Source: JBHGBB01 sp041946755
Lineage (GTDB): Bacteria; UBP4; UBA4092; JAOAEQ01
Direction of reading: 5' to 3'
Assembly (NCBI GenBank): GCA_041946755.1
Contig: JBHGBB010000062.1
Span: 1-17,322 of the forward strand
DNA length: 17,322 nucleotides
Shown here: one piece after another, positions 1 to 6,387 of the stretch
Position numbering within the stretch: the first letter of the stretch is position 1
How the letters are laid out: the number at the start of each line of letters is the position of its first letter
The notes under the pieces: generated by a model
What the model saw: only the letters and a program-made list of their open reading frames with translations
The model's database searches: none
What the model was told of the DNA's origin: nothing
Position numbers and translations under genes: made by a program

Positions 1-107
1 TGAATTTTACGGCATTGGACTATAATTCAACGTTGCTATAAACCATTGATTCTATTAGCCGCAATCAAATTGGCAGCCTGACAATCTGATTTTTTAAACA
101 CCGTGTT

Positions 108-134
108 GTCATTGCGAGCGAGCGAAGCAATCTC
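108..134. repeat. Dispersed-type micro-repeat (GTCATTGCGAGCG... family)
   Basis: Bases 108-134 read GTCATTGCGAGCG followed by AGCGAAGCAATCTC. This closely matches a micro-repeat that, from general knowledge, recurs in many unrelated bacterial genomes, usually between genes. It contains a small inverted repeat, ATTGC (111-115) with GCAAT (127-131), and a GCGA tandem in the middle. Only one copy is visible here, so its repeat status in this genome is inferred from resemblance. Confidence 0.6.
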
Positions 135-241
135 ATTTGTTGTCAGCTCGAATTTATCCAAATATATTGGCGTTCATTCATGCTTATTCGTGGCAAAATA
201 TATTTGTTTTTTTTATTTAAATCGCTGGAATCAATTTTCTC

Positions 242-270
242 TTGCAGAAAAATACAAAAAGCGTTAAAAT
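242..270 (+). promoter_or_regulatory. Candidate promoter for the DUF4062/DUF4365 cassette
   Basis: TTGCAG (242-247) and TAAAAT (265-270) are separated by 17 bases. The -10 box matches the sigma-70 consensus at 5 of 6 positions, the -35 box at 3 of 6. Transcription would begin near 277, so the inverted repeat at 285-308 would lie in the 5' leader. In AT-rich DNA such matches arise often by chance. Confidence 0.3.
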
Positions 271-284
271 CACAAGGATTGTTT

Positions 285-308
285 ATTTTGAATTTATTCA
301 TTCAAAAT
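285..308. promoter_or_regulatory. Perfect 9-bp inverted repeat ahead of the DUF4062 gene
   Basis: ATTTTGAAT (285-293) and ATTCAAAAT (300-308) are exact reverse complements with a 6-base loop. The repeat ends 16 bases before the start codon and just upstream of the AAAGGTAG ribosome binding site (313-320). It could be an operator or a 5'-leader hairpin near the ribosome binding site. No adjacent regulator gene is visible. Confidence 0.45.
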
Positions 309-324
309 TAATAAAGGTAGCTTT

Positions 325-1986
325 ATGAGCGAAACAAGAAAAATAATCAAAGTGTTTATCGGTTCACCGGGAGATTTAAATAAAGAGCGCGGTCTCTTCC
401 GTGAAATTATAGAAGAAGTAAATCAAATCAAAGCTCACAGATTGGGTATCGAACTTGAACCAATCGGCTGGGAAGATACTCTACCTGGAAAAGGTCGTCC
501 CCAAGAATTAATTAATCAAGATATCGAACAAGTAGATTTAATGGTTATGCTCCTATGGCAACGATGGGGAAGTGATACCGGGAAATATAGTTCTGGGTTT
601 GAAGAAGAATATGAACTCGGGAAATCATTAAATAAAAAGAATAATGGTAAACCGGAAATGATTTTATATTTTCGGTCTATACCGGATGCAATGTATGCCG
701 ATCCAGGCGAACAATTAAAGAAGGTTATTAGATTTAGGGATAAAATTGAAAGAGAAAAAAAGTTTATGTATAAAGGTTATGAGGATGAATCCCAATGGGA
801 AAAGCTATTACGTAGACATCTCTGTGAATGGATTGATAAGATTTCAACCGGGAAACCATTACTTATTATTCAACCTGATATAGTTTATGAAAGAGAAAAT
901 AGAATATTAAAAAATGAAAACAAACAATTAAAAAGAGAAGTGTCTAGGCATAAAAAGGAAATATCAAAAAGTAGAAGTAAAGAAGTAAATCTTGCATATG
1001 ATTTAGCGGAAGAAGCTAAAAAGCACGCAAATTCAGGGCGGATTACCGAAGCAGAATCGCATTATGCGAAAGCTATCACTATTTTTCCAGACCCTCAAAT
1101 TCTAAATCAATATGGAATATTTTTATCAATAATTGGATCATTAACTAAAGCGGAAGAAAAATTTAATCAATTATTGGAATTAAGTAAACAAATCAATAAC
1201 AAATCTTGGGAATCAATAGCATTAGGAAATCTCGGGCTCATCTATTACGACCGAGGTAATCTCAGAAAAGCTGAACAGTATCATCAGCAGGCACTGAAAC
1301 TCGATCGGGAACTCGGGGATAAACAAGGCGAAGCTGATGATTTAGGGAATCTGGGACTCATTTATTCCGATCGAGGTAACTTAATAAAAGCTAAACAATA
1401 TCATCAGCAGGCACTGAAACTCGACCGGAAAATCGGTTATAAACAAGGCGAAGCCCTTGATTTAGCGGGTCTGGGACTCATCTATTACGATCAAAGTAAC
1501 CTAAAAAAAGCTGAACAGTATCATCAGCAGGCACTGAAACTCCACCGGAAACTCGGTTATAAACGAGGGAAAGCAGATCAGTTAGGGAATCTGGGACTCA
1601 TTTATTCCGATCGAGGTAACTTAATAAAAGCTGAACAATATCATCAACAGGCACTGAAACTCGACCGGGAACTCGGTTATAAACAAGGCGAAGCCGCTGA
1701 TTTAGGGAATCTGGGAAATATCTATTTCGACCGAGGTAATCTCAAAAAAGCTCAACAGTATTTTCAACAGGCGTTGATACTTGATCGGGAAATCGGGTAT
1801 AAACAAGGGGAGGCGGATGACTTAGGAAATCTTGGTCTTGTGTATCGTAAAAAGAAAGATCTGAAAAAAGCACTTGTATATCTAAAACAGGCAGTAGAAA
1901 TTCTAAATCGATGTGGTATCGCAACGAATAAAACGATTTTTGAAAAGGCAATAAAAGAAATCACAAAAGAACTCCGGGAAAAATAG
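325..1986 (+). CDS. DUF4062 domain protein with C-terminal TPR array
   Basis: Predicted cytoplasmic two-part protein of 553 residues. Residues 7-100 match DUF4062, which from memory is a TIR-like or nucleoside-processing fold also found at the N-terminus of NLR-like proteins such as TEP1 and NWD1. Visible landmarks are 'VFIGSPGDL' (10-18), 'GWED' (48-51), 'VDLMVMLLWQRWG' (70-82) and the acidic 'SGFEEEY' (90-96). Residues 188-220 are charged and probably coiled coil. Two degenerate TPRs (about 226-299) lead into six 40-residue TPRs (300-539), each beginning 'LGNLG' or a close variant and carrying 'QQAL' and 'KQGEA'. These resemble LGN/kinesin-light-chain type TPRs. No ATPase or NB-ARC module and no membrane segment is visible. 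The ATG at 325 follows AAAGGTAG with a short spacer. The stop lies 8 bases before the DUF4365 gene, so the two are probably co-transcribed. The enzymatic activity of the head domain is not established by this sequence. Confidence 0.85.
   Translation: MSETRKIIKVFIGSPGDLNKERGLFREIIEEVNQIKAHRLGIELEPIGWEDTLPGKGRPQELINQDIEQVDLMVMLLWQRWGSDTGKYSSGFEEEYELGKSLNKKNNGKPEMILYFRSIPDAMYADPGEQLKKVIRFRDKIEREKKFMYKGYEDESQWEKLLRRHLCEWIDKISTGKPLLIIQPDIVYERENRILKNENKQLKREVSRHKKEISKSRSKEVNLAYDLAEEAKKHANSGRITEAESHYAKAITIFPDPQILNQYGIFLSIIGSLTKAEEKFNQLLELSKQINNKSWESIALGNLGLIYYDRGNLRKAEQYHQQALKLDRELGDKQGEADDLGNLGLIYSDRGNLIKAKQYHQQALKLDRKIGYKQGEALDLAGLGLIYYDQSNLKKAEQYHQQALKLHRKLGYKRGKADQLGNLGLIYSDRGNLIKAEQYHQQALKLDRELGYKQGEAADLGNLGNIYFDRGNLKKAQQYFQQALILDREIGYKQGEADDLGNLGLVYRKKKDLKKALVYLKQAVEILNRCGIATNKTIFEKAIKEITKELREK
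1222..1941 (+). repeat. 120-bp tandem repeat encoding six TPRs
   Basis: Six consecutive 120-base units encode residues 300-539 of the DUF4062 protein. Units 2 (1342-1461) and 4 (1582-1701) are nearly identical, including 51 unbroken identical bases (1342-1392 against 1582-1632), while units 1 and 3 differ from them in codon choice. This suggests a recent two-unit (240-base) duplication or gene conversion. The unit is a multiple of three, so gain or loss of units keeps the reading frame. Confidence 0.9.
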
Positions 1987-1994
1987 ACATTCGT

Positions 1995-3908
1995 ATGAAA
2001 CGACCTAAGAAAACGCATGTTCTAGAAGATGAATCAAAGCTAGCACTACGAAAATTATTACCCATAGAATGGATTTATCGAGATAGAGATAATCCAGATT
2101 ATGGTATCGATAGTGAAATTGAAATTGTAGAAGGAGAAGAAGTAACTAATAATGTTCTTTGGGTGCAACTGAAAGCTACGAATAAACTATCTCCTAATAA
2201 CAAGGTTACCTATCAAATTTCAAGTGACCACTTGAAATATTATGAATCTTGCCGGTTGCCTTTAGTCATTTTGTATTACGTTAAAGCACAGGATCGATTT
2301 TATTATATCTTTATCCAGCGATATATTCACAAAATCCTCTCAAAACAGGACCCAACCTGGCGAAAGAAAAAAATCGTAACCTTATCTTTCTACCAAATTC
2401 TATCGGACCCAAAATCTTTAAAAACTATTGCTATTGATGGGTTTCTAGAGCTTTTTCCAGAAGAACTTAAACGCAAATTCGGAGAGACAAGTCCAATTTA
2501 CTTTGTTAACGGAATTCCTAACTCTGATGATGAAGAACTAAAATCTCGAATGGCAAAAGGATTGGATTATATCAATAAAGAACAGTATCAAAATGCAATA
2601 ACAGAATTTGAAAATATCTTGAAGGTTTGCATTCTAGCACCGTCGCAAAAAATTGCAGGTTATATTAACCTCGGAAATGCTTATTATATGACCGGTAATA
2701 TTAAGAAAGCGCTCGAATATAATCAATTAATTATCGATATAAAAGATAAAGTCAGCAAACAAGAACACAATGAAATAGAAGCACTTGCGTTAGGGAACCT
2801 AGGGTTGCTTTATCGCGTTCAAGGGAACCTGAATAAAGCAGAACAGTATCATCAAGAAGCGCTCAAACTCAACCGAGAACTTGAAAATAAACAAGACGAA
2901 GCGATTCAATTAGGGAATCTAGGGATTATTTATTACGTTCAAGGAAACCACAACAAAGCAGAACAATATCATGGAGAAGCACTCAAGCTCGACAGAGAGT
3001 TAGGATATAAACGAGGTGAAGCCAATCAGTTAGGAAATCTAGGGAACATTTATCAAGTTCAAGGAAACCACAAAAAAGCTGAAGAGTATCATCAGGAAGC
3101 ACTCAAACTTGCTCGTGAGTTGGGATATAAACAAGGCGAAACTGCAATTTTAGGGAATCTGGGATTACTCTATTGTAACCAAGGGAATCTGAATAAAGCA
3201 GAACAATATCATCGGGAAGCGCTCAAACTTGCTCAGGAAATAGGAAATAAACAAGGCGAAGCTGCAGATTTAGGAAATCTAGGGCTGGTCTATCAGTTAC
3301 AAGGGAACCTGAATAAAGCAGAACAGTATCATCAGGAAGCACTCAAACTAGACCGAGAGTACGGATATAAACAAGGAGAAGCAATTCAACTAGGGAATCT
3401 AGGGATTATTTATCACGTTCAAAGGAACCTAGACAAGGCAGAACAGTATTATCAAGAAGCACTAAAACTTGCTCAAGAGCTAGGAAACAAAAAAGGCGAA
3501 GCGGATCAGTTAGGGAATCTGGGGATTATATATCACGATCAAATGAAACTAAATAAAGCAGAATCATATTATGAGGAAGCGCTCAAACTAGATCGAGAGC
3601 TAGGATATAAACAAGGTGAAGCCAATCAGTTAGGAAATCTAGGAAACATCTATCGCGCTCAAGGGAAACGGAACAAAGCGGAGCAGTATTATCAGGAAGC
3701 ACTCAAACTTACCCAAGAGCTGGAATATAAACAAGGCGAAGCTAATCAGTTAGGGAGTTTGGGAATTATTTATTATGATCAAGGGGACCAGCAAAAAGCA
3801 TTAAATTATTTCAAACAAGCGGTAAACATTTTGAATAAATGTAATATCACAGGGGGAAAAGCGATTATTGAGCTGTTAATAAAAGAAATCGAAGAAAATA
3901 GCAGATAG
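1995..3908 (+). CDS. DUF4365 predicted nuclease with C-terminal TPR array
   Basis: A 637-residue protein. The first ~165 residues match DUF4365, a family predicted to have the PD-(D/E)XK nuclease fold. The expected pattern is visible: an N-terminal helix Glu (E13 in 'LEDESKLAL'), 'DYGIDSEIE' with D39, and 'WVQLKAT' with Q58-x-K60, so the putative catalytic Asp and Lys are intact. A degenerate TPR region (about 183-265) precedes nine 40-residue TPRs (266-625) starting 'LGNLG' or 'LGSLG'. The array is clearly homologous to that of the upstream DUF4062 protein, including the last unit and C-terminal tail ('KQAVNILNKC' here, 'KQAVEILNRC' there). The ATG lies 8 bases after the previous stop with no strong ribosome binding site, suggesting translational coupling. 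I infer a nuclease or nuclease-like effector joined to a TPR sensor or scaffold. An inactive DNA-binding version cannot be excluded. Confidence 0.85.
   Translation: MKRPKKTHVLEDESKLALRKLLPIEWIYRDRDNPDYGIDSEIEIVEGEEVTNNVLWVQLKATNKLSPNNKVTYQISSDHLKYYESCRLPLVILYYVKAQDRFYYIFIQRYIHKILSKQDPTWRKKKIVTLSFYQILSDPKSLKTIAIDGFLELFPEELKRKFGETSPIYFVNGIPNSDDEELKSRMAKGLDYINKEQYQNAITEFENILKVCILAPSQKIAGYINLGNAYYMTGNIKKALEYNQLIIDIKDKVSKQEHNEIEALALGNLGLLYRVQGNLNKAEQYHQEALKLNRELENKQDEAIQLGNLGIIYYVQGNHNKAEQYHGEALKLDRELGYKRGEANQLGNLGNIYQVQGNHKKAEEYHQEALKLARELGYKQGETAILGNLGLLYCNQGNLNKAEQYHREALKLAQEIGNKQGEAADLGNLGLVYQLQGNLNKAEQYHQEALKLDREYGYKQGEAIQLGNLGIIYHVQRNLDKAEQYYQEALKLAQELGNKKGEADQLGNLGIIYHDQMKLNKAESYYEEALKLDRELGYKQGEANQLGNLGNIYRAQGKRNKAEQYYQEALKLTQELEYKQGEANQLGSLGIIYYDQGDQQKALNYFKQAVNILNKCNITGGKAIIELLIKEIEENSR
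2790..3869 (+). repeat. 120-bp tandem repeat encoding nine TPRs
   Basis: Nine in-frame 120-base units encode residues 266-625 of the DUF4365 protein. The unit length and protein consensus ('LGNLG', 'KAEQYHQEALKL', 'KQGEA') match the array in the preceding gene, but codons are more diverged between units. The helix-A surface positions after 'LGNLG' vary (for example RVQ, YVQ, QVQ, CNQ, QLQ, HDQ), as would be expected of a binding surface. Confidence 0.9.
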
Positions 3909-3932
3909 TAGTTAGTATCAAGGGAAAAATAC

Positions 3933-3965
3933 TTTAAATTTAAAATGCTAAGTGCTAAATGCTAA
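3933..3965. repeat. 12-bp palindrome followed by three 7-bp direct repeats
   Basis: TTTAAATTTAAA (3933-3944) is self-complementary. It is followed directly by ATGCTAA (3945-3951), GTGCTAA (3952-3958) and ATGCTAA (3959-3965). The block lies between the DUF4365 stop and the DUF3800 promoter. It may be a dispersed micro-repeat, slippage product or a phased binding site. Confidence 0.6.
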
Positions 3966-4000
3966 ATTTGCATTGAATCTTTTTTCTCACGCTTCTCATC

Positions 4001-4029
4001 TTGCCGAGAACCTCATAGAGCGATACAAT
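4001..4029 (+). promoter_or_regulatory. Candidate promoter for the DUF3800 gene
   Basis: TTGCCG (4001-4006) and TACAAT (4024-4029) are 17 bases apart, matching the sigma-70 consensus at 4 and 5 of 6 positions. Transcription would start near 4036, about 30 bases before the ATG. This would let the DUF3800 gene be expressed apart from the two TPR genes upstream. Confidence 0.4.
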
Positions 4030-4066
4030 AACAGCTAAAATATCTAAATTGAAATAAAAATCGATC

Positions 4067-4699
4067 ATGTTAGCATTTATCGATGAATCCGGGGATCCGG
4101 GTTTTAAACTTGACCAAGGATCCAGTCGGTTCTTTACGGTAGCCTTAGTAGTGTTTGAGGATCATGCGGATGCAATATCTTGCGACCAGCGGATAGGTTT
4201 ATTACGCCGCGAGTTAGGGTGGAACGACCAATCAGAATTCCATTTTAAACATAATTCCGATTTGGATCGAAGAGCTTTTCTACAAGCAGTAGCACCATAT
4301 AATTTCTTCTACTACGGAATAGTGATTAATAAAGATCCGGAGAAATTATGGGGTGAAGGTTTCAAATATAAGCAGTCGTTTTATAAATACACTTGTAGTT
4401 TAGTATTTGAGAATGCGAAAGATAAATTAGATCAATCAATTGTGGTTATTGACGGCAGTGGCAGTTTAGATTTTAAACAGCAATTAGCAAAATATCTAAA
4501 AAGTAGGATAAACGAAAACCAACGTAGAATCATTAAAGAAATTAAAATACAACGGTCGCGGAGTAATAATCTATTGCAACTAGCGGATTATGTTGCCGGA
4601 GTGATAAATCGTTCAGTCCAAAAAAACAAGCGATTTGCGCAGGAATATCGAAAACTGATTGCACATCGCGAGATATTCGTCCAAATCTGGCCGAAATAA
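4067..4699 (+). CDS. DUF3800 family protein
   Basis: The 210-residue product matches DUF3800, a family predicted to adopt an RNase H-like fold. The diagnostic start 'FIDESGD' places acidic residues at D6 and E7. 'FHFKHN' (58-63), 'VVIDGSGS' (126-133, D129) and 'NNLLQLADYVAG' (167-178, D174) supply the remaining conserved positions, so the presumed acidic active site is complete. Length is normal for the family. There is no signal peptide or membrane segment. No clear ribosome binding site precedes the ATG at 4067; a leaderless or weakly initiated mRNA is possible. DUF3800 genes often occur as accessory genes near restriction and other defence loci, which fits the DUF4062/DUF4365 TPR genes 158 bases upstream. 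A nuclease role is inference from fold prediction and has not been shown here. Confidence 0.85.
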   Translation: MLAFIDESGDPGFKLDQGSSRFFTVALVVFEDHADAISCDQRIGLLRRELGWNDQSEFHFKHNSDLDRRAFLQAVAPYNFFYYGIVINKDPEKLWGEGFKYKQSFYKYTCSLVFENAKDKLDQSIVVIDGSGSLDFKQQLAKYLKSRINENQRRIIKEIKIQRSRSNNLLQLADYVAGVINRSVQKNKRFAQEYRKLIAHREIFVQIWPK

Positions 4700-4759
4700 A
4701 AAAATCCGACCCTATCCCTTGCGGGAACGCAGACGATTAACGCCACAGTTTGGATCGGA
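4698..4759 (-). terminator. Rho-independent terminator of the PAS histidine kinase
   Basis: Read on the minus strand, TCCGATCC (4759-4752) pairs with GGGTCGGA (4712-4705), an 8-bp stem with one G-U pair, followed at once by seven Ts (4704-4698). The 39-base loop contains a further hairpin, TCCC (4715-4718) with GGGA (4723-4726). The T run overlaps the stop codon of the convergent DUF3800 gene. No T run follows the stem on the plus strand, so it works only for the kinase. Confidence 0.6.
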
Positions 4760-4882
4760 CTCAATTCCAATAAAAGTATATACCGCCTTGATTGTTTTGT
4801 CAAGATAATTCAATTAAACTACTGTTAAACATTGCTAGAAAACCGCTCTCTTCTTTTCTCTAGTCAGCCAAGTTCGCTTCAC

Positions 4883-6043
4883 TTATTTCGAGTCCGAGAC
4901 TGGAAGTTGGATATAAAATATAGTACCGTTATCCGGGGTAGATTCGAATCCGACTTTTCCGCCGAGGTATCGTTCTCCAAACAGTTTCATCGAATAGGTA
5001 CCAATCCCGCGGCCTTGTGCCGCTTTAGTGCTAAACGACCGGCTGAATATCTGCATGGCGATTTTAACCGGGATAACTCCGGGATTCTGGACCGTAAACT
5101 GCGCATGCTGGTTGTTCTTCTCATACCATACCTGCACCGTTTCATTATCCTGCACCGCTTCCAAAGCATTTTTAATCATATTGGTTAATACCCGAAGTAA
5201 TAAGGTCGTATCAGTTTCGATCGTTTCCGTCTCAGCTATCGGTTTAATTTCTAAGGTTCGTTTCCTTGTGATCGGATGCGCTTCAAAAACCGATTTCAGA
5301 TTATTGAATATTTCTTGAACTGGGATATTGGTTATCGATAACGATAAGGTTCCTTGTTCCGCTTGAATCAATCTTCGCTGGTCTTCGATCTCCTGTTTCA
5401 ACCGTTTCGATAAAACAACGATGCGTTCCGCTACCTCTTGCGGATTGGTAGAAGAAGTATATTCCTGCAGTAAACTTCCCCAACCCATCAACCCGCCAAC
5501 GGTATTCAAAATATCATGGAAAAAAGTTCGCTCTAACGCTGCCCGCCGTTTTTCGCCGCTGATATCGTGGAAAACCAGGACTGTGAACTTATATCCTTCA
5601 GCGGTAACCGGGGTAGCGCGTACTCTGAATTCCAACGATTCGGTATGTGAATTAACTTTAACCGTTGCTAGACATTCATTAATAATCGGAGCCCCTTCTT
5701 TCTGGCTATTAAGAATCGAGATAACCGCACCGCAAGTCTCGCAATGTTTCGCGGTCCCGCAGCCGTTCGGCCCTTCAGCGGCATGCATACATTTCAGCAC
5801 TTCTCCCGGCCGATCACCGACTAAACAGTCGGGGGTCTCGAGTTTTAAATCGGAAATCAGCTGTTTATTCATCGCCAATACCTGCCGTTCCTGATTCAAG
5901 ACCATGATATATCCATCTACCGAATCCAGTATCGCCTGGAATAGCGGATAGTTCTGCACAAACGTCCTGTTTTTTTCAAGGGTCGTTTTATCCGCTCGTT
6001 TCGCCGGCGCGAAATAGGTGTCGATAGCAGTTTTTTTAGCCAT
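4883..6043 (-). CDS. PAS domain sensor histidine kinase with Cys/His cluster
   Basis: A 386-residue soluble kinase with no membrane segment. A PAS-like domain (about 32-162) holds an unusual cysteine/histidine set: C85, H87, C95, H100, C101 and C104 ('KCMHA', 'GCG', 'HCETCG'). This suggests redox, metal or Fe-S sensing. The likely phospho-acceptor is H176 in 'FFHDILN', outside the standard HisKA consensus. The GHKL ATPase half has an N box ('NMIKNALEA', about 285-293), a G1 box 'NPGVIP' with Asn in place of the usual Asp, then 'SFSTKAAQGRGIGTYSMKLFGE'-region residues typical of this kinase group. From memory the Asn is normal for this subfamily, so the protein is probably active. The ATG at 6043 has a strong AAGGAG site upstream. 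No response regulator is adjacent, so this is an orphan kinase in this window. It is convergent with DUF3800 and ends at the terminator at 4698-4759. Confidence 0.85.
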   Translation of the reverse strand: MAKKTAIDTYFAPAKRADKTTLEKNRTFVQNYPLFQAILDSVDGYIMVLNQERQVLAMNKQLISDLKLETPDCLVGDRPGEVLKCMHAAEGPNGCGTAKHCETCGAVISILNSQKEGAPIINECLATVKVNSHTESLEFRVRATPVTAEGYKFTVLVFHDISGEKRRAALERTFFHDILNTVGGLMGWGSLLQEYTSSTNPQEVAERIVVLSKRLKQEIEDQRRLIQAEQGTLSLSITNIPVQEIFNNLKSVFEAHPITRKRTLEIKPIAETETIETDTTLLLRVLTNMIKNALEAVQDNETVQVWYEKNNQHAQFTVQNPGVIPVKIAMQIFSRSFSTKAAQGRGIGTYSMKLFGERYLGGKVGFESTPDNGTIFYIQLPVSDSK

Positions 6044-6089
6044 ACCTTCTCCTTATTAACAATAATCAGGTAAATTACTATAGGTTATT

Positions 6090-6118
6090 AATATAGCTCA
6101 ACTACAGAAATATATCAA
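6090..6118 (-). promoter_or_regulatory. Candidate promoter of the PAS histidine kinase
   Basis: On the minus strand TTGATA (6118-6113) and TATATT (6095-6090) are 17 bases apart, each matching the sigma-70 consensus at 5 of 6 positions. The leader to the kinase ATG would be about 40 bases. Confidence 0.45.
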
Positions 6119-6309
6119 TCGCATATAGCTGAAATACTGAAAATAACCGGATTGTTCTATAATCTCTGTTTCGAGTTGCCATATATAGCCTATATCGAAC
6201 CATTCCAGGATTATCGAATATCGGTAATCGAGTTAATGTATCTTATTGATTTCAGGCGATAGACACTGTATAAACAGCGTGATCGAAGGTAAATGATGAT
6301 ACTCTTCGT

Positions 6310-6339
6310 TTGACAACCGGCTCCATTTCTCGATAAAAT
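6310..6339 (+). promoter_or_regulatory. Candidate promoter of the secreted unknown protein
   Basis: A perfect -35 box TTGACA (6310-6315) lies 18 bases before TAAAAT (6334-6339). Transcription would begin near 6346, about 40 bases before the ATG at 6388, which has a TAGGAG ribosome binding site. This is the best promoter match I found in the window. Confidence 0.55.
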
Positions 6340-6387
6340 GCAAGTCGGTTATTTGTAATTACTCATGATAACGATAGGAGAAAATCC

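Larger units (their letters stand above)
1..324. other. Intergenic leader of the DUF4062 cassette
   Basis: I see no convincing gene in this 324-base stretch. It holds a dispersed-type micro-repeat (108-134), a candidate promoter (242-270) and a perfect inverted repeat (285-308) just ahead of the first gene. A short open frame at the left edge (frame 3, ending in TAA near base 39) could be the tail of an upstream gene, but it is too short to judge. Confidence 0.6.
6044..6387. other. Divergent intergenic promoter region
   Basis: This 344-base AT-rich gap separates the minus-strand PAS kinase from the plus-strand secreted protein. It holds one promoter candidate in each direction (6090-6118 and 6310-6339). 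I see no gene or RNA gene in the rest. Several short similar words such as 'atatagct' (6091-6098 and around 6124-6131) recur but do not form a clear repeat. Confidence 0.5.

Noticed and set aside
1..324. tRNA or phage attachment site at the cassette border
   Set aside because: No cloverleaf or CCA end could be seen, no matching direct repeat was found beyond the cassette, and there is no integrase.
1222..3869. Regularly spaced repeats that could suggest a CRISPR or minisatellite array
   Set aside because: The 120-base units lie inside two long open reading frames and encode TPRs; there are no spacers.
325..4699. A classical restriction-modification system
   Set aside because: The only methyltransferase (7716-8486) is a generic SAM enzyme without DNA-methylase motifs, more than 3 kb away, and separated by opposite-strand genes.
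4787..4804. CTTGA/TCAAG inverted repeat as a DUF3800 terminator
   Set aside because: The stem is only 5 bp with no following T run on the plus strand.
5421..5894. Plus-strand open frame of 157 codons opposite the PAS kinase
   Set aside because: It is antisense to a well-supported kinase and has no family resemblance.
4883..6043. Loss of kinase activity because the G1 box has Asn instead of Asp
   Set aside because: The rest of the ATPase motifs are intact and, from memory, this Asn is usual in this kinase subgroup.
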